The notes under the pieces are model-generated. The model worked only from the letters and a program-made list of their open reading frames with translations, was not told where the DNA came from and did not search any database. From Dolomedes plantarius (lineage: Eukaryota; Arthropoda; Arachnida; Araneae; Dolomedidae), in the NCBI GenBank assembly GCA_907164885.2, contig OU015490.1:228291270-228355269 (forward strand): a stretch of DNA of 64,000 nucleotides, given 5' to 3'. The position numbers were made by a program, and so were the translations under genes. This document shows, one piece after another, positions 45,589-56,365 of this stretch; position 1 is the first letter of the stretch; the number at the start of each line of letters is the position of its first letter.

Positions 45589-45863
45589 TGTAAGAACTGT
45601 GAAGAGACAACTCAACTCGACTAGAGTTAAGAAAAACGAAGAAGGAAGGATGCGGGCCATGTTGGCTGATGGGAGGAGCTGCCTATGACTACATAGTTGT
45701 TTATTCCTTTATTTTATATGTTTGTGTAATGTGCTGTTTTAAAGATCAATTAAAGTTTGGCAGCTAAAATGAAGACGACCTTTTATTTTGTGTGTGTGTG
45801 TGTGTGTCTTAAAACGTCTCTCACCGCCTTTACCCACTTGTTCTACGATGATAAAGTTCTACT
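45589..45863 (+). repeat. 3' LTR
   Basis: Collinear with the 5' LTR, with differences such as GATGCGGGCC against GATGGGGGC, two extra TG repeats and TTTACCCAC against TTTACACAC. Followed by the CTGAT duplication. Confidence 0.93.
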
Positions 45864-45951
45864 CTGATTTTAACTATTAAGGTTTATAAGCTTCTATTTT
45901 ATAGAAACACTGAAAAAAAAACCTATTGCCTGAATGCCCGCAAATATTTAT

Positions 45952-46206
45952 TTATTTATCACAAATGCCAGGCTTTAACAATAAAGTCCTTAACCTTCTG
46001 ACTTCCCAATATTCCTGAACAGTACATTTAAAAATATTAAGTGCAGGGCACGTGTCAATGTGGCAACTGTCCATCGAGCGTCCAGAATTACAGAGACAGA
46101 AGGCCGGGGAGTCCTTTAGTCCAATTTTAAAAAGATTGACTTTGAGGCAATCGTGTCCTGTTAAAAGACGGAAGGTTGCAACAGCAGAACTACGTGGAAG
46201 GTCCAT
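45952..46206 (-). pseudogene. LINE ORF2 C-terminal tail fragment
   Basis: The minus strand reads SSAVATFRLLTGHDCLKVNL, FKIGLKDSPAFCLCNSG and MDSCHIDTCPALN. This is the 'FRLxTGHDCLxxHLxRIGxxxSPxCxLC' tail found after RNase H in jockey-like LINEs, including the Cys/His knuckle. It differs from the tail at 36600-37309, so it is another family or subfamily. Only about 85 residues remain. Confidence 0.75.
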
Positions 46207-47794
46207 TCCCCCAAATATAAATGTCAGTTTCTATTCAAGGATTCTTATTTATTACCCATTTCTGTTCAGATATGTTGCTATTGTGGTTTGTATAACTTTT
46301 TTGCGAATTTTGATGGCTATCGGCATTATTGTTCGGTAACCTCTATTATCATAACACCAGATTATTTCAGTCATAGTTGCAAAGTAACTGGCAGCACAAG
46401 TAGCTTCATGACCGTTCTCCTAAAACGAAGAGAAACTGTTATTTCCGTTTTACATAAAACGTTTATTCAACGTTTCCTTTTGAATAATCTGTTTCTACCT
46501 CAGAATTCGTTAGAGCCAAGTCTTCAACTCTGATGTCAGGTACTTAAAGACACCCTAAGTGCCTTGTCTATCTTTGGCATATTTACTTCCCACATTATAT
46601 TAAAACGGGTTTCCACGTTAGTACTGGTGCCATTCGACTGTCGCCTACTCAGTTGTAATAGAATAGTTTGATAAGTTCATTAGAAAAATAATAAAAGTGA
46701 CGTTTTCCCCCATTCTGTGAGCAGTAACGGGAATTGACAGACTAAATGGCTATTAATCACATGCTAACCATCGTGACTAATATTTCAATATTTGCACTAA
46801 TATTTAGCATAAAGTTTTTAGTATAATTTTAGTATAAATGTAACTTGCATGCCTTTGGAACATGCTAAATGTTAGAGACCCAAAAATTTCAGTGCAGTAG
46901 CACCATCTTTCGGATTTAGCATAGACTTATCGATCCACCTTCGTTCAAAAAATAGGTAACTTTAACTACCAATCCTTGGGTGAAGCAACTTTTGTGTGTG
47001 CCAATAGCGTTCTTATGGGCATGATGAAAGGTCCATAAAGAGGATGAAGCCATAGGTTCATGGCTACTGGGCACATTACTGTTTCTTGGTTTTGTTTTAC
47101 AAGGAGTTCAGACGAAACTGATTTCGTCTTACAGCTTGAGCAGAGTTAACAATGATCCCTAAATCTAATATATTAATCATAGATCGTGTAAACCCTAAAT
47201 TCGAAAGCTAAAAAATAAAAACGAGCGCCACAAATATATACAGCAAAAATTTACGAAAAGTTTCTGTGAAACAGAGTTTGTCGTTGATACTGAACACATC
47301 TAAAGACTGAAATATATCACATTCTTTTTAATATGGCATATTCAGAATCGCAATCAAACAACTTTTTCAGATTATATGGACATACGTTTGGTGGCAACTG
47401 AGAAAGGTGGCTAGAATCAGCCTTGGGACTGAAATATTGATTCTCTAGTTGGCTATTCAAAATGACGTCAAAGCAGATGAGGAAAATGATTATTGTATCT
47501 TGTTAGAATCTGGCACTATCATTACAGTATAGTTAACATCTCAAGAACGCTCCTTATAAATTCTTGTTGTTTCAGAAATGACATAGTAATCTTTTTAAGT
47601 AAGCGTCCATTGTTATCTATTATATATCCGCTCGACTGAATTGTCCGACTATTCTCAAGTGCTATTACTTCTGAAGTTTTTTTGAATATATAAAAGTCTT
47701 TCGTTTCATTTTTCTATCTGAACGGAATATTTCCACAAGTCGAAGAAGCGGGGAGTAGTTGATAAGTAATTCCAATCATTTTGGAATAACGTAC
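46207..47794. other. 1.6 kb, no gene recognised
   Basis: Frame 46288-46533 and others show no motif. No TIRs or target duplications were spotted. Confidence 0.4.
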
Positions 47795-48231
47795 TGTTAC
47801 GAACTCCCAGTTCGGGTTCGGCAGTTGGATGAATTAGACGGAATATAGATAGCCAGAAACTAACTACAGTGCTTCTTACACAATCTCTAGGTCCCAGAAG
47901 TACTGAAAAACGCAACACAAAAGACGCAGCATGGAGTCGCACTTATCGCGGCATAAATCTCAGCAATTCTCCGTAGAAAATCTCACAGATAACAACGGCG
48001 ATTTTGACAAGCTCCAAGCACAATTCAAAACTGAAATCTGAACTCTGCTCGAGGCTATATTTATAGCTTCTCGAGAGTCTAGGGATTTCTTCAATATTCT
48101 AGAAAGTTCCAGGCTTGAAAAGATCGCCAAACTTGGCACCAAAGAAATAGTCTCTCAAAACGTTGCCAAGAAGCCAATATCTCGCCAGTTTGGCGAGTTA
48201 CCATAGAAACCCTATGTTAAATGCATGGTAC
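47795..48231. mobile_element. solo-LTR-like block
   Basis: It begins TGTTACGAACTCCCAG, a start common among Ty3/gypsy LTRs, and reaches ATGCATGGTACA about 440 bases on. The middle has a symmetrical CTCGAG-GCTATATTTATAGC-CTCGAG TATA-like region (about 48048-48076). It is GC-richer than its flanks and non-coding. GTAC occurs beside both ends, but a clean target duplication could not be fixed, so limits and orientation are tentative. Frames 47706-47942 and 47960-48142 are artefacts. Confidence 0.45.
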
Positions 48232-48457
48232 AGCAGAAATGTACTTTAGTGGGTTTTCTTTTCCTGTATGAAAGAAATTTTATTATAAAAAAGTTGCAAG
48301 TAACGCCGGTTTGCTAAATAAAAACTTGAAATCTTCGTTTAAAGAAATATCGATTTAATTAGCGGAAAAGAAGCTAAAAAGAATGGTCCTAGATGTTGCG
48401 CTTAGAAAATCCGATTCTGAAAAGCAAATGATCTTAAAAGTCAGACGGATTTGTAAG

Positions 48458-49820
48458 TACACTGCTGGCCACTGTAAATGCAACACCCTGAAGGAAACAT
48501 GCAAATAACATGAAATTTACAACATGCATTAGCGGAGGTGATACATGCAAATGATTAGAATTTCAGGGCAGACGCACATCACGCGCGACGATTTCAAGTT
48601 CGGCAATTGTGTTTTTCTTGTGATTTTTTCAAAAAAACGATCAATTATGCCTCGTCGAAAACAGCGATCATCTTTTGATCAAGTATCCGAGTTCGACAGA
48701 GGAAGAATAGTGGCCTACCGAGATTGTGGATTATCTTTCAGGGAAATCGGTACTCGTGTTGGACGAAACCAAACAACTGTAATGCGTATATGTGATCGTT
48801 GGATGCAGGAGGGTACGACGGACCGGCGTGTTCGATCGCATCCACCTCAGCGCACAACTTCACGCGATGACAGGCAAATTGTGAGCATGGCAGTGACGGA
48901 TCGCTCAGTCACATCACGAACCATAGCACAGCACATGCAGTCTGTAACGCATCATCCAGTGTCTGCGCGTACCATTCGACGCCGTTTACAGCAGAGTGGT
49001 CTGTCCGCAAGACGTCCATTACTTTGTCTACCCTTGACGCAGAACCACAGACGTCTCCGCCGCCAATGGTGCGATGACAGAAGGATGTGGACGGCAGAAT
49101 AGAATGAAATTGTCTTTACTGACGAGTCACGCTTCTGTCTGCAACACCACGATGGTCGCATTTGAGTCTGGAGACACCGTGAAGAGAGGATGCTGATCAG
49201 CTGCGTTATGCACCGCCACACTGGTCCTGCACCGGGTATTATGGTATGGGGCGATATTGGATATCACTCTCGCACACCTCTAGTACGCATTGCCGGTACT
49301 TTAAACAGCCAGCGCTACATCTCCGAGGTGTTGGAGCCAGTTGTCCTTCCTTACCTTCAGGGCTTGCCCACAGCCATATTTCAACAGGATAATGCGCGAC
49401 CACACGTGGCACGCATTGTCCAACGGTTCTTCGTCAATCGCCAGATTGAATTGCTTCCCTGGCCGCCTCGCTCTCCGGATCTGTCGCCGGTAGAAAACAT
49501 GTGGTCCATGGTTGCTCTACGATTGACCCAGATTCCATCCCCAGCTGCCACAGCAGATCAACTTTGGTAACGTGTGGAAGCTGCTTGGTCTGCTGTACCC
49601 CAAGAACTCCTCCAATGTCTCTTTGAATCAATGCCGAGGCGTGTGGCAGCGGTGATCTCCAACAATGGCGGCTACTCTGGCTACTGATTTTGGCAGGAAC
49701 CACACTTCACAGAAGTCTATAAATTTAATCATTTGATACTTGGTCAACATGTTATCTACAAAATAAATTTTGTTGTGATATCTCTTGTCTTTCTTGGTGT
49801 TGCAATTTGGGTGGCCAGCA

Positions 49821-49825
<5 letters not shown>
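48458..49825 (+). mobile_element. Tc1-like element (MPRRKQ family), copy 2
   Basis: TIRs are TACACTGCTGGCCACTGTAA at left and reverse complement TACACTGCTGGCCACCCAAA at right, with TA at each edge. It is full length, on the opposite strand to copy 1. Its right end runs into a (TA)n microsatellite, a natural target for a TA-specific transposase. It lacks a block of about 30 bp of 5' leader found in copy 1. Confidence 0.94.
48647..49687 (+). pseudogene. Tc1-like transposase with three nonsense codons
   Basis: ATG at 48647 opens MPRRKQRSSFDQVSEFDRGR; the reading frame is unbroken by indels for 347 codons to TGA at 49685-49687. Stops interrupt it at 49103-49105 (TAG for Trp in AEWNEIVF), 49163-49165 (TGA for Arg in IRVW) and 49568-49570 (TAA for Gln). 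Catalytic residues are intact: FTDESRF, QQDNARPHV and SPDLSPVENMW, with 34 residues between the second Asp and the Glu (DD34E). The N-terminal paired-like region contains GLSFREIGTRVGRNQTTVMR. Upstream Met codons at 48545 lie in the leader. Retention of the frame with only point stops means this copy is relatively young. Confidence 0.93.

Positions 49826-49870
<45 letters not shown>
49825..49870. repeat. (TA)n microsatellite
   Basis: Uninterrupted TA repeats directly abutting the right end of Tc1 copy 2. Confidence 0.95.
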
Positions 49871-49874
<4 letters not shown>

Positions 49875-50117
49875 GAACCGAACTCCGAAATTGGAGTTGC
49901 TACTTTTAGTTACGTTTGATGCCAGTTGATAAGCACTTGAATCTTTTTCTGTCACATTGCTTTCTACAATTAAGTGGACGAAATCTTGTAAGCTTCCTGA
50001 TTCCAAGGTAACTGTGGTTCGAATTGAGTGTACGATGCTTGGAACGTGTTTTACAGATAAGAAGTTGTCTTCAGTCAGTTGGAATTCATTTCTGGAATAA
50101 GACTTCTCCAATATTCC

Positions 50118-50164
50118 GGATTTCGTACCGAGTTTGTATTCTATACAAACTCGGTACGAAATCC
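50118..50164. repeat. 22-bp perfect palindrome arms with 3-nt loop
   Basis: The arm 50118-50139 (begins GGATTTCGTACCGAG) is exactly complementary to 50143-50164, with TCT between. The word CCGAGTTTGTAT recurs again at about 50188. It lies between two TA microsatellites (49825 and 50337), in a 470-bp stretch otherwise without recognisable genes. Confidence 0.9.
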
Positions 50165-50334
50165 GTACCATGTTTTCACCGAGTTTGTATCTCATCATCG
50201 TTCACTTCCATTATCACATCTATCGTATTTCTGGGCGCAGCTGTTCCTCTGTCGAGTTCTGGAAGCCGTAACACAATGTTCTGACTGATTCTCATGGGAG
50301 GAAATTTAGAATCTGTCTCTTAGAATTTCGCTTT

Positions 50335-50336
<2 letters not shown>

Positions 50337-50416
<80 letters not shown>
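50337..50416. repeat. (TA)n microsatellite, about 40 units
   Basis: Long uninterrupted TA tract. Confidence 0.95.
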
Positions 50417-50418
<2 letters not shown>

Positions 50419-50454
50419 CCAATGCGGAGTCACTTGTTGTGAAACATTCGCCTA

Positions 50455-50640
50455 TACTACGCCGCAATTTTACTGCCCGTTTTATTGTGGGGGCACCATA
50501 TAGGCGGACAACATTACCTCCTATGAAGGGACGACACGAACGGAGGCATTTTTCGTGGCTCGACGGTAGGATTCGATCCGAGCACCCTTAGCACCGAAAA
50601 CCAGCGCTCTGTACCACTGGGCTGCCACAAGCCCGCTCTT
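50455..50640 (-). mobile_element. tRNA-derived SINE, family 3
   Basis: On the minus strand the head reads GGGCTTGTGGCAGCCCAGTG (box A-like TGGCAGCCCAGTGG), then GGATCGAATCC as box B about 40 bases later, both at tRNA-like spacing. The body continues through CGTTCGTGTCGTCCCTTCAT toward 50455. It is distinct from families 1 and 2. Target duplications were not identified, so limits are approximate. Confidence 0.72.
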
Positions 50641-50664
50641 TTTTTCCCCACAATCATGTCAATT

Positions 50665-51331
50665 CCATGTCAATGAGGTCAAGTTGTCCTTGTTTTCGGA
50701 ATGCGTTAGTAAGTATTGGTTTAACAACGCCTCCCTAATTTTTACCTTTTTTTTCTCAAGTGACACTGTTGACAGAGAGAAAGGTACAGCTTGATCACTT
50801 TTGAGGCATGCAATAGGCAATGATGTGAGTGTGGGGATCTAAATTGATAGGGGTACCGCCCAGCCTAAAGGTGACAACCGATTTATGACTACGACGCTTT
50901 ACGGCGGCAATGAGTGAGGCTCGGCTATGCGTTAACAACACCGACCATAAAAACGTAAAAAATAAGTAGAACAGCAGCTGCAAAGATTAAGAAGCAGGTG
51001 CATGGGGGATTGAGAATTTTCCCAGATAAGAATAGGGGTCCAAAATAATTAGAATGCAAGACACATTTAAGATGCAGCCAATGCGAGTAAAAAGCATAAA
51101 ACATGAACCAACATTCGAACAAGGTGGCTCGTTCCCCAGCCCAATTAAGAGGTGGGGCGAGCGAATTGGAGGCCAAGAAGGCAAGATCCAATGACAAAAA
51201 AAGAAAAGACATATATATACATGGTGGGAAGCATTTTAGAGAGAGCCCCCGTTATTAAAAAAAATGACAAGAAACTAAGCTGCCACATTGCCGACAAGAG
51301 ATCCCCGTATTACTAAAAAACGATAGATTTG
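50665..51331. other. no gene recognised
   Basis: Moderately GC-rich in parts (51000-51190) but with no motif. Overlapping minus-strand frames (50795-50983, 50925-51212) do not resemble proteins I know. It could be part of an unrecognised retroelement. Confidence 0.35.
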
Positions 51332-51640
51332 TACGATTGACCCAGATTCCATCCCCAGCTGCCACAGCAGATCAACTTATGGCAACGTGTGGAAGCTGCT
51401 TGGTCTGCTGTACCCCAAGAACTCATCCAAAGTCTCTTTGAATCAATGCCGAGGCGTGTGGCAGCGGTGATCTCCAACAATGTCAGCTACTCTGGCTACT
51501 GATTTTGGCAGGAACCACACTTCACAGAAGTCTATAAATTTAATCATTTGATACTTGGTCAACATGTTATCTACAAAATAAATTTTGTTGTGATATCTCT
51601 TGTCTTTCTTGGTGTTGCAATTTGGGTGGCCAGCATTGTA
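51332..51640 (+). mobile_element. Tc1-like element (MPRRKQ family), copy 3, 3' fragment
   Basis: Collinear with the last 300 bases of copy 2, from ACGATTGACCCAGATTCC through the transposase C-terminus (MPRRVAAVISNN) to the right TIR, here GGCCAGCATTGTA with one base changed. The 5' four-fifths are missing. The minus-strand frame at 51443-51712 is a shadow. Confidence 0.9.
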
Positions 51641-52565
51641 TTTGGAAACAATAATATTTTTAGTACCGTGAAAGAATTTACTTTCTCCAATAAATTTATC
51701 TGATCGATGCATTCAAAAAAGCATAGTTATACGTCTATTTGTAAGATACAGAATATATAGGCTATGATAGTACTTTTGTACTCAGTGGCACTGTCACTAA
51801 TGCTTTAAATAGTTTCTTTCTGTTCCTAGGGGAAGGGTTTATGTTCCTTGTGGAGGTATGAAGATTTTATATGGAATTATCTTTTATCCTAGGAATTTTA
51901 AAGCCTCGGGGAGAGGGAGCTAACACTAAACCCTCTCCTGAGACTGTGTAACTATTTCTACCAGTTTAATGTAATATTATCGTTATTACTTTAAACTGCA
52001 TGAGAGTTTGTTAAATATTATCAGTAGATCTTATTTTGGGGATTTGAAAGACAGTAACTTTGAAAGACAGTAAGTTTTTCGCGTGTGGTGCTAATAGTTG
52101 AATAAAAGTGGCACCTCAAGACATCAGATTATTTTCCAAAAACTTCTGAAATTTATTCAAGAAAATATATTAGTAAGTACGGGCATTATTTGCTTGATAC
52201 TTTTTGTATTCAGATCCGGGTAGTCAGCAAAGTATTCTGCTCAAAGAAAATTGGTATAAAGATTCCTGCTTCTGAAAAATCTAAAAATTTAACTAAACTT
52301 AACTATTAGGACTATCATCTATGCAATGAAAATACTGGTTATTTTGTATCTCGTACCTTGATACACACAAAGACTGAGAAAGAACAATTTTTTCAGTAAA
52401 ACAATTGGGGAAGTATTCAGTTTTAAGATTCTTTCGTAATATTTTTTTAAGCCCATATATAATCTAAATAGAAATTATCATAGCTGACAGACCTTAACGT
52501 CTTCAAATGTAGAACACAAACTTAATGCGACACGATACTTAAAAACAATACCTAAACAAAATCAA
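51641..52565. other. AT-rich, no gene recognised
   Basis: It contains TTTTTCGCGTGTGGTGCTAA and following bases near 52075-52110 that recur almost exactly at 54058-54115 inside the hAT element (GTTGAATAAAAGTG-CACCTCAAG-A). An unclassified shared repeat is likely. Confidence 0.5.
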
Positions 52566-53516
52566 TACCGTAAGACAGGGGGACACTTTAGTTACCCCTG
52601 CAGACACTTTGTGACTGCAGGGGTAACTTTGTGACACAGTAATTTTTCGTATGTCGGATTTTGCGCCTCGTCCGTGATACCGCAGTGGCAAAGAACAGTG
52701 CCAACAGCTTGTCCGACATACAGAGACACCTAGTGGCCAGTGTCCGAAGCTTCTGCGCGCCATTTGTCTTCGCTGGCCAGTGTATTGTTCAAACCTGTTG
52801 TCAAGCTATTGATTCAAACTTCGGAAACTTTGTGTGCTAAGGTTAACACCTTATACAGCCAACTACCACAGGTAATTATTTTTATTGTCAATATGTTGAT
52901 TAGATTGCGGAGTAATATAACTTTTGTGTAGTGATATTTCCGAGAAATATGAGAACATAACCAAAATATCGAAAGACATATTGATACTGTCACAAAATAA
53001 ACCACCTCCTCCAGCCGCTCCGTGTTGCGTTTTTCCGTTCTCTAAATACCACTGGAGAGAAAGAAGTATTGACTACCTGTAAAAAAACTATTCGAAGGAG
53101 CAGAATGTGCCGAAAGACGAATTTCCTCATCTTCTGAAAGAACTGATGGCTGTCCTGGGCACGTGAGGTCTCTTTGATGTCAAAGATATAAATAAAGTTA
53201 TCTAATATTTATAATAGGTATATATAAGTGTGTATCAAGCTTTTGATAAGCGTTTTACCGTCTAACTTTGTGTCAAGGGAATTTTCCTCTTGGATTTCAA
53301 GGTGAAAATACAGATGTCACAAAGTAGCCCCACTTGGCGGGGCAACTTTGTGACACATTTCAACTTTAATTTCTCGATAGTAATTAAAGATCCGGGTTAG
53401 CGCAATACATGGGAAGGATGTACCAATGTTTTGCAATTGTCCGTTTTGGGCTGCTCTTAAAACTGATCGGCTGACACAGGAAAAAACTTGTCACAAAGTA
53501 ACCCCATCTTACGGTA
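52566..53516. mobile_element. TIR element with repeated ACTTTGTGACA motifs, TA-flanked
   Basis: The left end TACCGTAAGACAGGGGGACA and right reverse complement TACCGTAAGATGGGGTTACT match at their first 12 positions and beyond, with TA at each edge, suggesting a Tc1/mariner-class MITE. The motif (A)ACTTTGTGAC(A) or its complement occurs at about 52608, 52627, 53314 (complement), 53344 and 53489 (complement), arranged in subterminal inverted pairs. No coding frame. Confidence 0.7.
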
Positions 53517-53620
53517 TGTGATAAATAGATATCGCTTGAATCAAAATGCAGAGCTCACAGTAACAAGCAGATTTTTATTCCTTTACATCAAAAATAAGGT
53601 GGGCTTGTGACAAAATAAAC

Positions 53621-56357
53621 CAGGCCTGGCCAACACGCGGCCCGCCGGGCGATTTTATATTTCTATTAAAACTTTTGTTTCTCGTTGTATGTATACAAAA
53701 ATATTAACTAGATGAAAATTTGCATGTGTCATTGTTATAATGCGCAAGTGCGACTACGAACTCCAGTTCTATATTTGATATCCCCGAATGCCAAATGTTA
53801 CTGAAAGAATCGGTTTCGTTGAGGAACCATCTGTAACCAATCCAGACATTTTTGCTCTTAGTAATGTAGAAAAGTAGAATAATGACATCGAGCGGCGGGC
53901 AAGGAGTTGTCCATGAGGAACCGATGCCCTGTTGTCCACTACGCCCACGCTTGGGTCATCATCGTTTCGTTATTCACTGCATGAACGAAGTTATTATTTG
54001 AAGTGAATCTCTGTTTATGTGTTATGTTTGTTTTTGACTGACTGGCGTGTTTACCAAGTTTTTCGCGTGTGGTGCTAATAGTTGAATAAAAGTGACACCT
54101 CAAGAAATCAGATTTTTTTCCAAAGAAATTCTGAAATTTATGCAATATATATTTACTGATGCAATTAAAATTAAAAATTAGTTAGAGTTTAATAAAATGT
54201 TAAATTGATGAAAAATATTATAAATTTTCAGGTGTCAAGTGATCACTACTTCCATTAAGTTTAAAAACAGTTATTAAATATTGGAATTTTTGCATAATTA
54301 TAATACATCATTAGAAAACAAGAATACTAAATTTACTTAAAGCAAATTTTGTTGCTTTATGAAATTGTTAGTATACCAATATTTCCAACTAACATTTATT
54401 TGAAATTTTTTTAACCTTTCAAGATGAATTCAAAGAAAAGAAAAGTTGTTGATGAAAACAGGAAATTTAATGATCGTTGGTAAAAGATTATTTTTTCACA
54501 ATGCAGAACTCAAAATTAATGTGTTTAATTTGTAGAGAGACAGTCGCTGTATATAAGGGTCCTAACGTTAAAAGACATCATAAGGCAAAACATATTGAAT
54601 ATGTAAATTTCAGTAAAGAAGTAAAAAATTTTAAGTTAACTGCGCTTAAATCACATCTGAAAACTCAGCAAATGATGTTTGGTTCTTTATTACAACAACA
54701 ATCTACCATTGTCAAAGCAAGTTGTTCTGTTGCCATGTTGATTGCAAAGAAAATGAAACCATTTTCGGATGGTGAACTGGTGAAGGACTGTTTGGAAGCA
54801 GTTATAAAAGATGTTTTGCCGATAAAAGCAAATTATTTTTAACTATCAGTCTTTCACGCCAAACTATATGTCGTCGCATTGATGATATTTCAACTGAAAT
54901 AGTAGTCATTTTGCGAGATAAAATTTTAGAAATCAAAGCATATTCTTTGGCAATTTATGAAAGATGTTATCTCAGACACATCTCAACTTGTGATATTTAT
55001 TCGCGGTGGGAATGATTCATTCAAGGTGACAGAAGAAATTTTAAATCTTTTAAATTTAAAAGACACAACTAGAGGAGAAGATGTTTTCCAGGCGATTGAA
55101 AAATGTTTAGCCAAAAATAGCTTAAATTTTGAGGCTCTTTCCAGATTAACCACAGATGGAGCACCTGCTTTGGTAGGTAAAAATTAGGGAACTGTAAAAT
55201 AACTTATGGATAAGTTAGATTGCAGAGACATTAAAACCGATGATATTTTTACTATTCACTGTTTGATACGTTAACAAAATTTATGTTCTCTAGTATTATC
55301 CATGGATCACGTTATGAAAGTAGTTATAAAGAAAGTAAATTACATTCATTCATATTCTCTTCAGCATCGGCAATTCCAAGAATTCCTTAGCAAATTATCT
55401 TCTGAATATGGTGATGTCGTATATTTTACCAATGTCAGATGGCTAAATCGTGGAAAATGTTTAAAAAGATTTTTTAATTTACGGGAGGGAATGGATATGT
55501 TTATGAACGAGAAACAAGAATCTGTTCCTGAATTAAGTGATGATGATTGGTAGTTAGACCCCTATTTTTTAGTGGATATAACAGAAAAACTTTATCAGCA
55601 AAATAAGGACTTGTAAGGGAAGACAATTTAATAATAGATGTTTGTAATTTCATCAAAGCTTTTAATAAGAAATTATTGTTATTTGAGTACCAACTTAGAA
55701 ATAATAATGCTCAACATTTTTCGCTGTTAAATAACTTCCCAAAATGCCTATCTAAGAATTTTTCGAAATATTCTAATCAAATAAAAAAAACTTATAACTG
55801 CATTGATAGTCATTTCTCAGAATTATCAAAATATGATAAAATGTTTGAAATATTTTCATGCCCATTTCATGTTGACAAGAACAGTGTTCCTGAAAATCTG
55901 TACATGGTGTTAATTGAGTTATATTGCAACAATGAAATGAAACAAATTTTTGCATCCACATCAAATCTTAATTTTTACAATACTTATATTACATCTGAGA
56001 GATATTCCAACTTAAGATATTTTGCACAACTAGTTGTAAGTGCTCTTGGATCAACATATATGTGTGAAACATTTTTTTCGAAGATGAAATTTACAAAGAG
56101 TACATCACGTGCTTCATTAACTGATACCAGTTTAGAAAACCAGCTAAGATGAGCAACGTCGAACATAAATATAGATTTAAAAAAATTATATTGAAAATTA
56201 TGTAAATTTTATTGAATCATAGTATAACAATAAAGTTTTATTTATGTTGTATTTGTGTTACATTTTTTTAAAAGCATGTTTACCTAAAATGTGACCTCTG
56301 TGTAACGTTACGCATCATCAAAGTGGCCCGTGAAACCATTTGGGTTGGCCAGGCCTG
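53621..56357 (+). mobile_element. hAT element (GTF2IRD2/ZBED5-like), near full length
   Basis: AAATAAAC is duplicated exactly at 53613-53620 and 56358-56365. TIRs are CAGGCCTGGCCAACACG and reverse complement CAGGCCTGGCCAACCCA, perfect over the first 14 bases. The 2.7-kb interior holds one broken transposase. It landed just downstream of the TIR element that ends at 53516. Confidence 0.93.
54424..56150 (+). pseudogene. hAT transposase, GTF2IRD2/ZBED5-like, broken
   Basis: The start MNSKKRKVVDENRKFND at 54424 is followed by a one-base frame change, then DYFFTMQNSKLMCLICRE. A BED-like zinc finger follows (CLIC ... HHKAKH), then MLIAKKMKPFSDGELVKDCL. Later pieces carry VIFIRGGNDSFKVTEEIL, LTTDGAPALVGKN (hAT catalytic-core region), HSYSLQHRQFQEFLSKL, VVYFTNVRWLNRGKCLKRF (RWLSRG motif) and, at 55676-56152, the C-terminal dimerisation part ALGSTYMCETFFSKMKFTKS. 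At least five stops or frameshifts lie between 54477 and 55676. Domain order and length match the GTF2IRD2-type hAT transposases widespread in animals. It is inactive, though the ends are intact and could be mobilised in trans. Confidence 0.9.
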
Positions 56358-56365
56358 AAATAAAC

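Larger units (their letters stand above)
37469..45863 (+). mobile_element. Ty3/gypsy-class LTR retrotransposon with integrase before RT (Gmr1-like order)
   Basis: Two LTRs of 270 and 275 bp bound an 8.4-kb element. A 5-bp target duplication CTGAT is at 37464-37468 and 45864-45868. Directly after the 5' LTR is a primer-binding-site-like GGCGCAGTCGGCGGGATC. Coding order is gag, protease, integrase, reverse transcriptase, RNase H. RNase H ends at 45278 and only about 310 untranslated bases precede the 3' LTR. All parts carry inactivating changes. By eye the LTRs differ at about ten substitutions plus small indels, so the insertion is not very young. Confidence 0.93.

Noticed and set aside
45497..45688. 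Open frame before the 3' LTR considered as an env-like gene
   Set aside because: It is 63 codons long, crosses into the LTR and has no signal peptide or membrane anchor.
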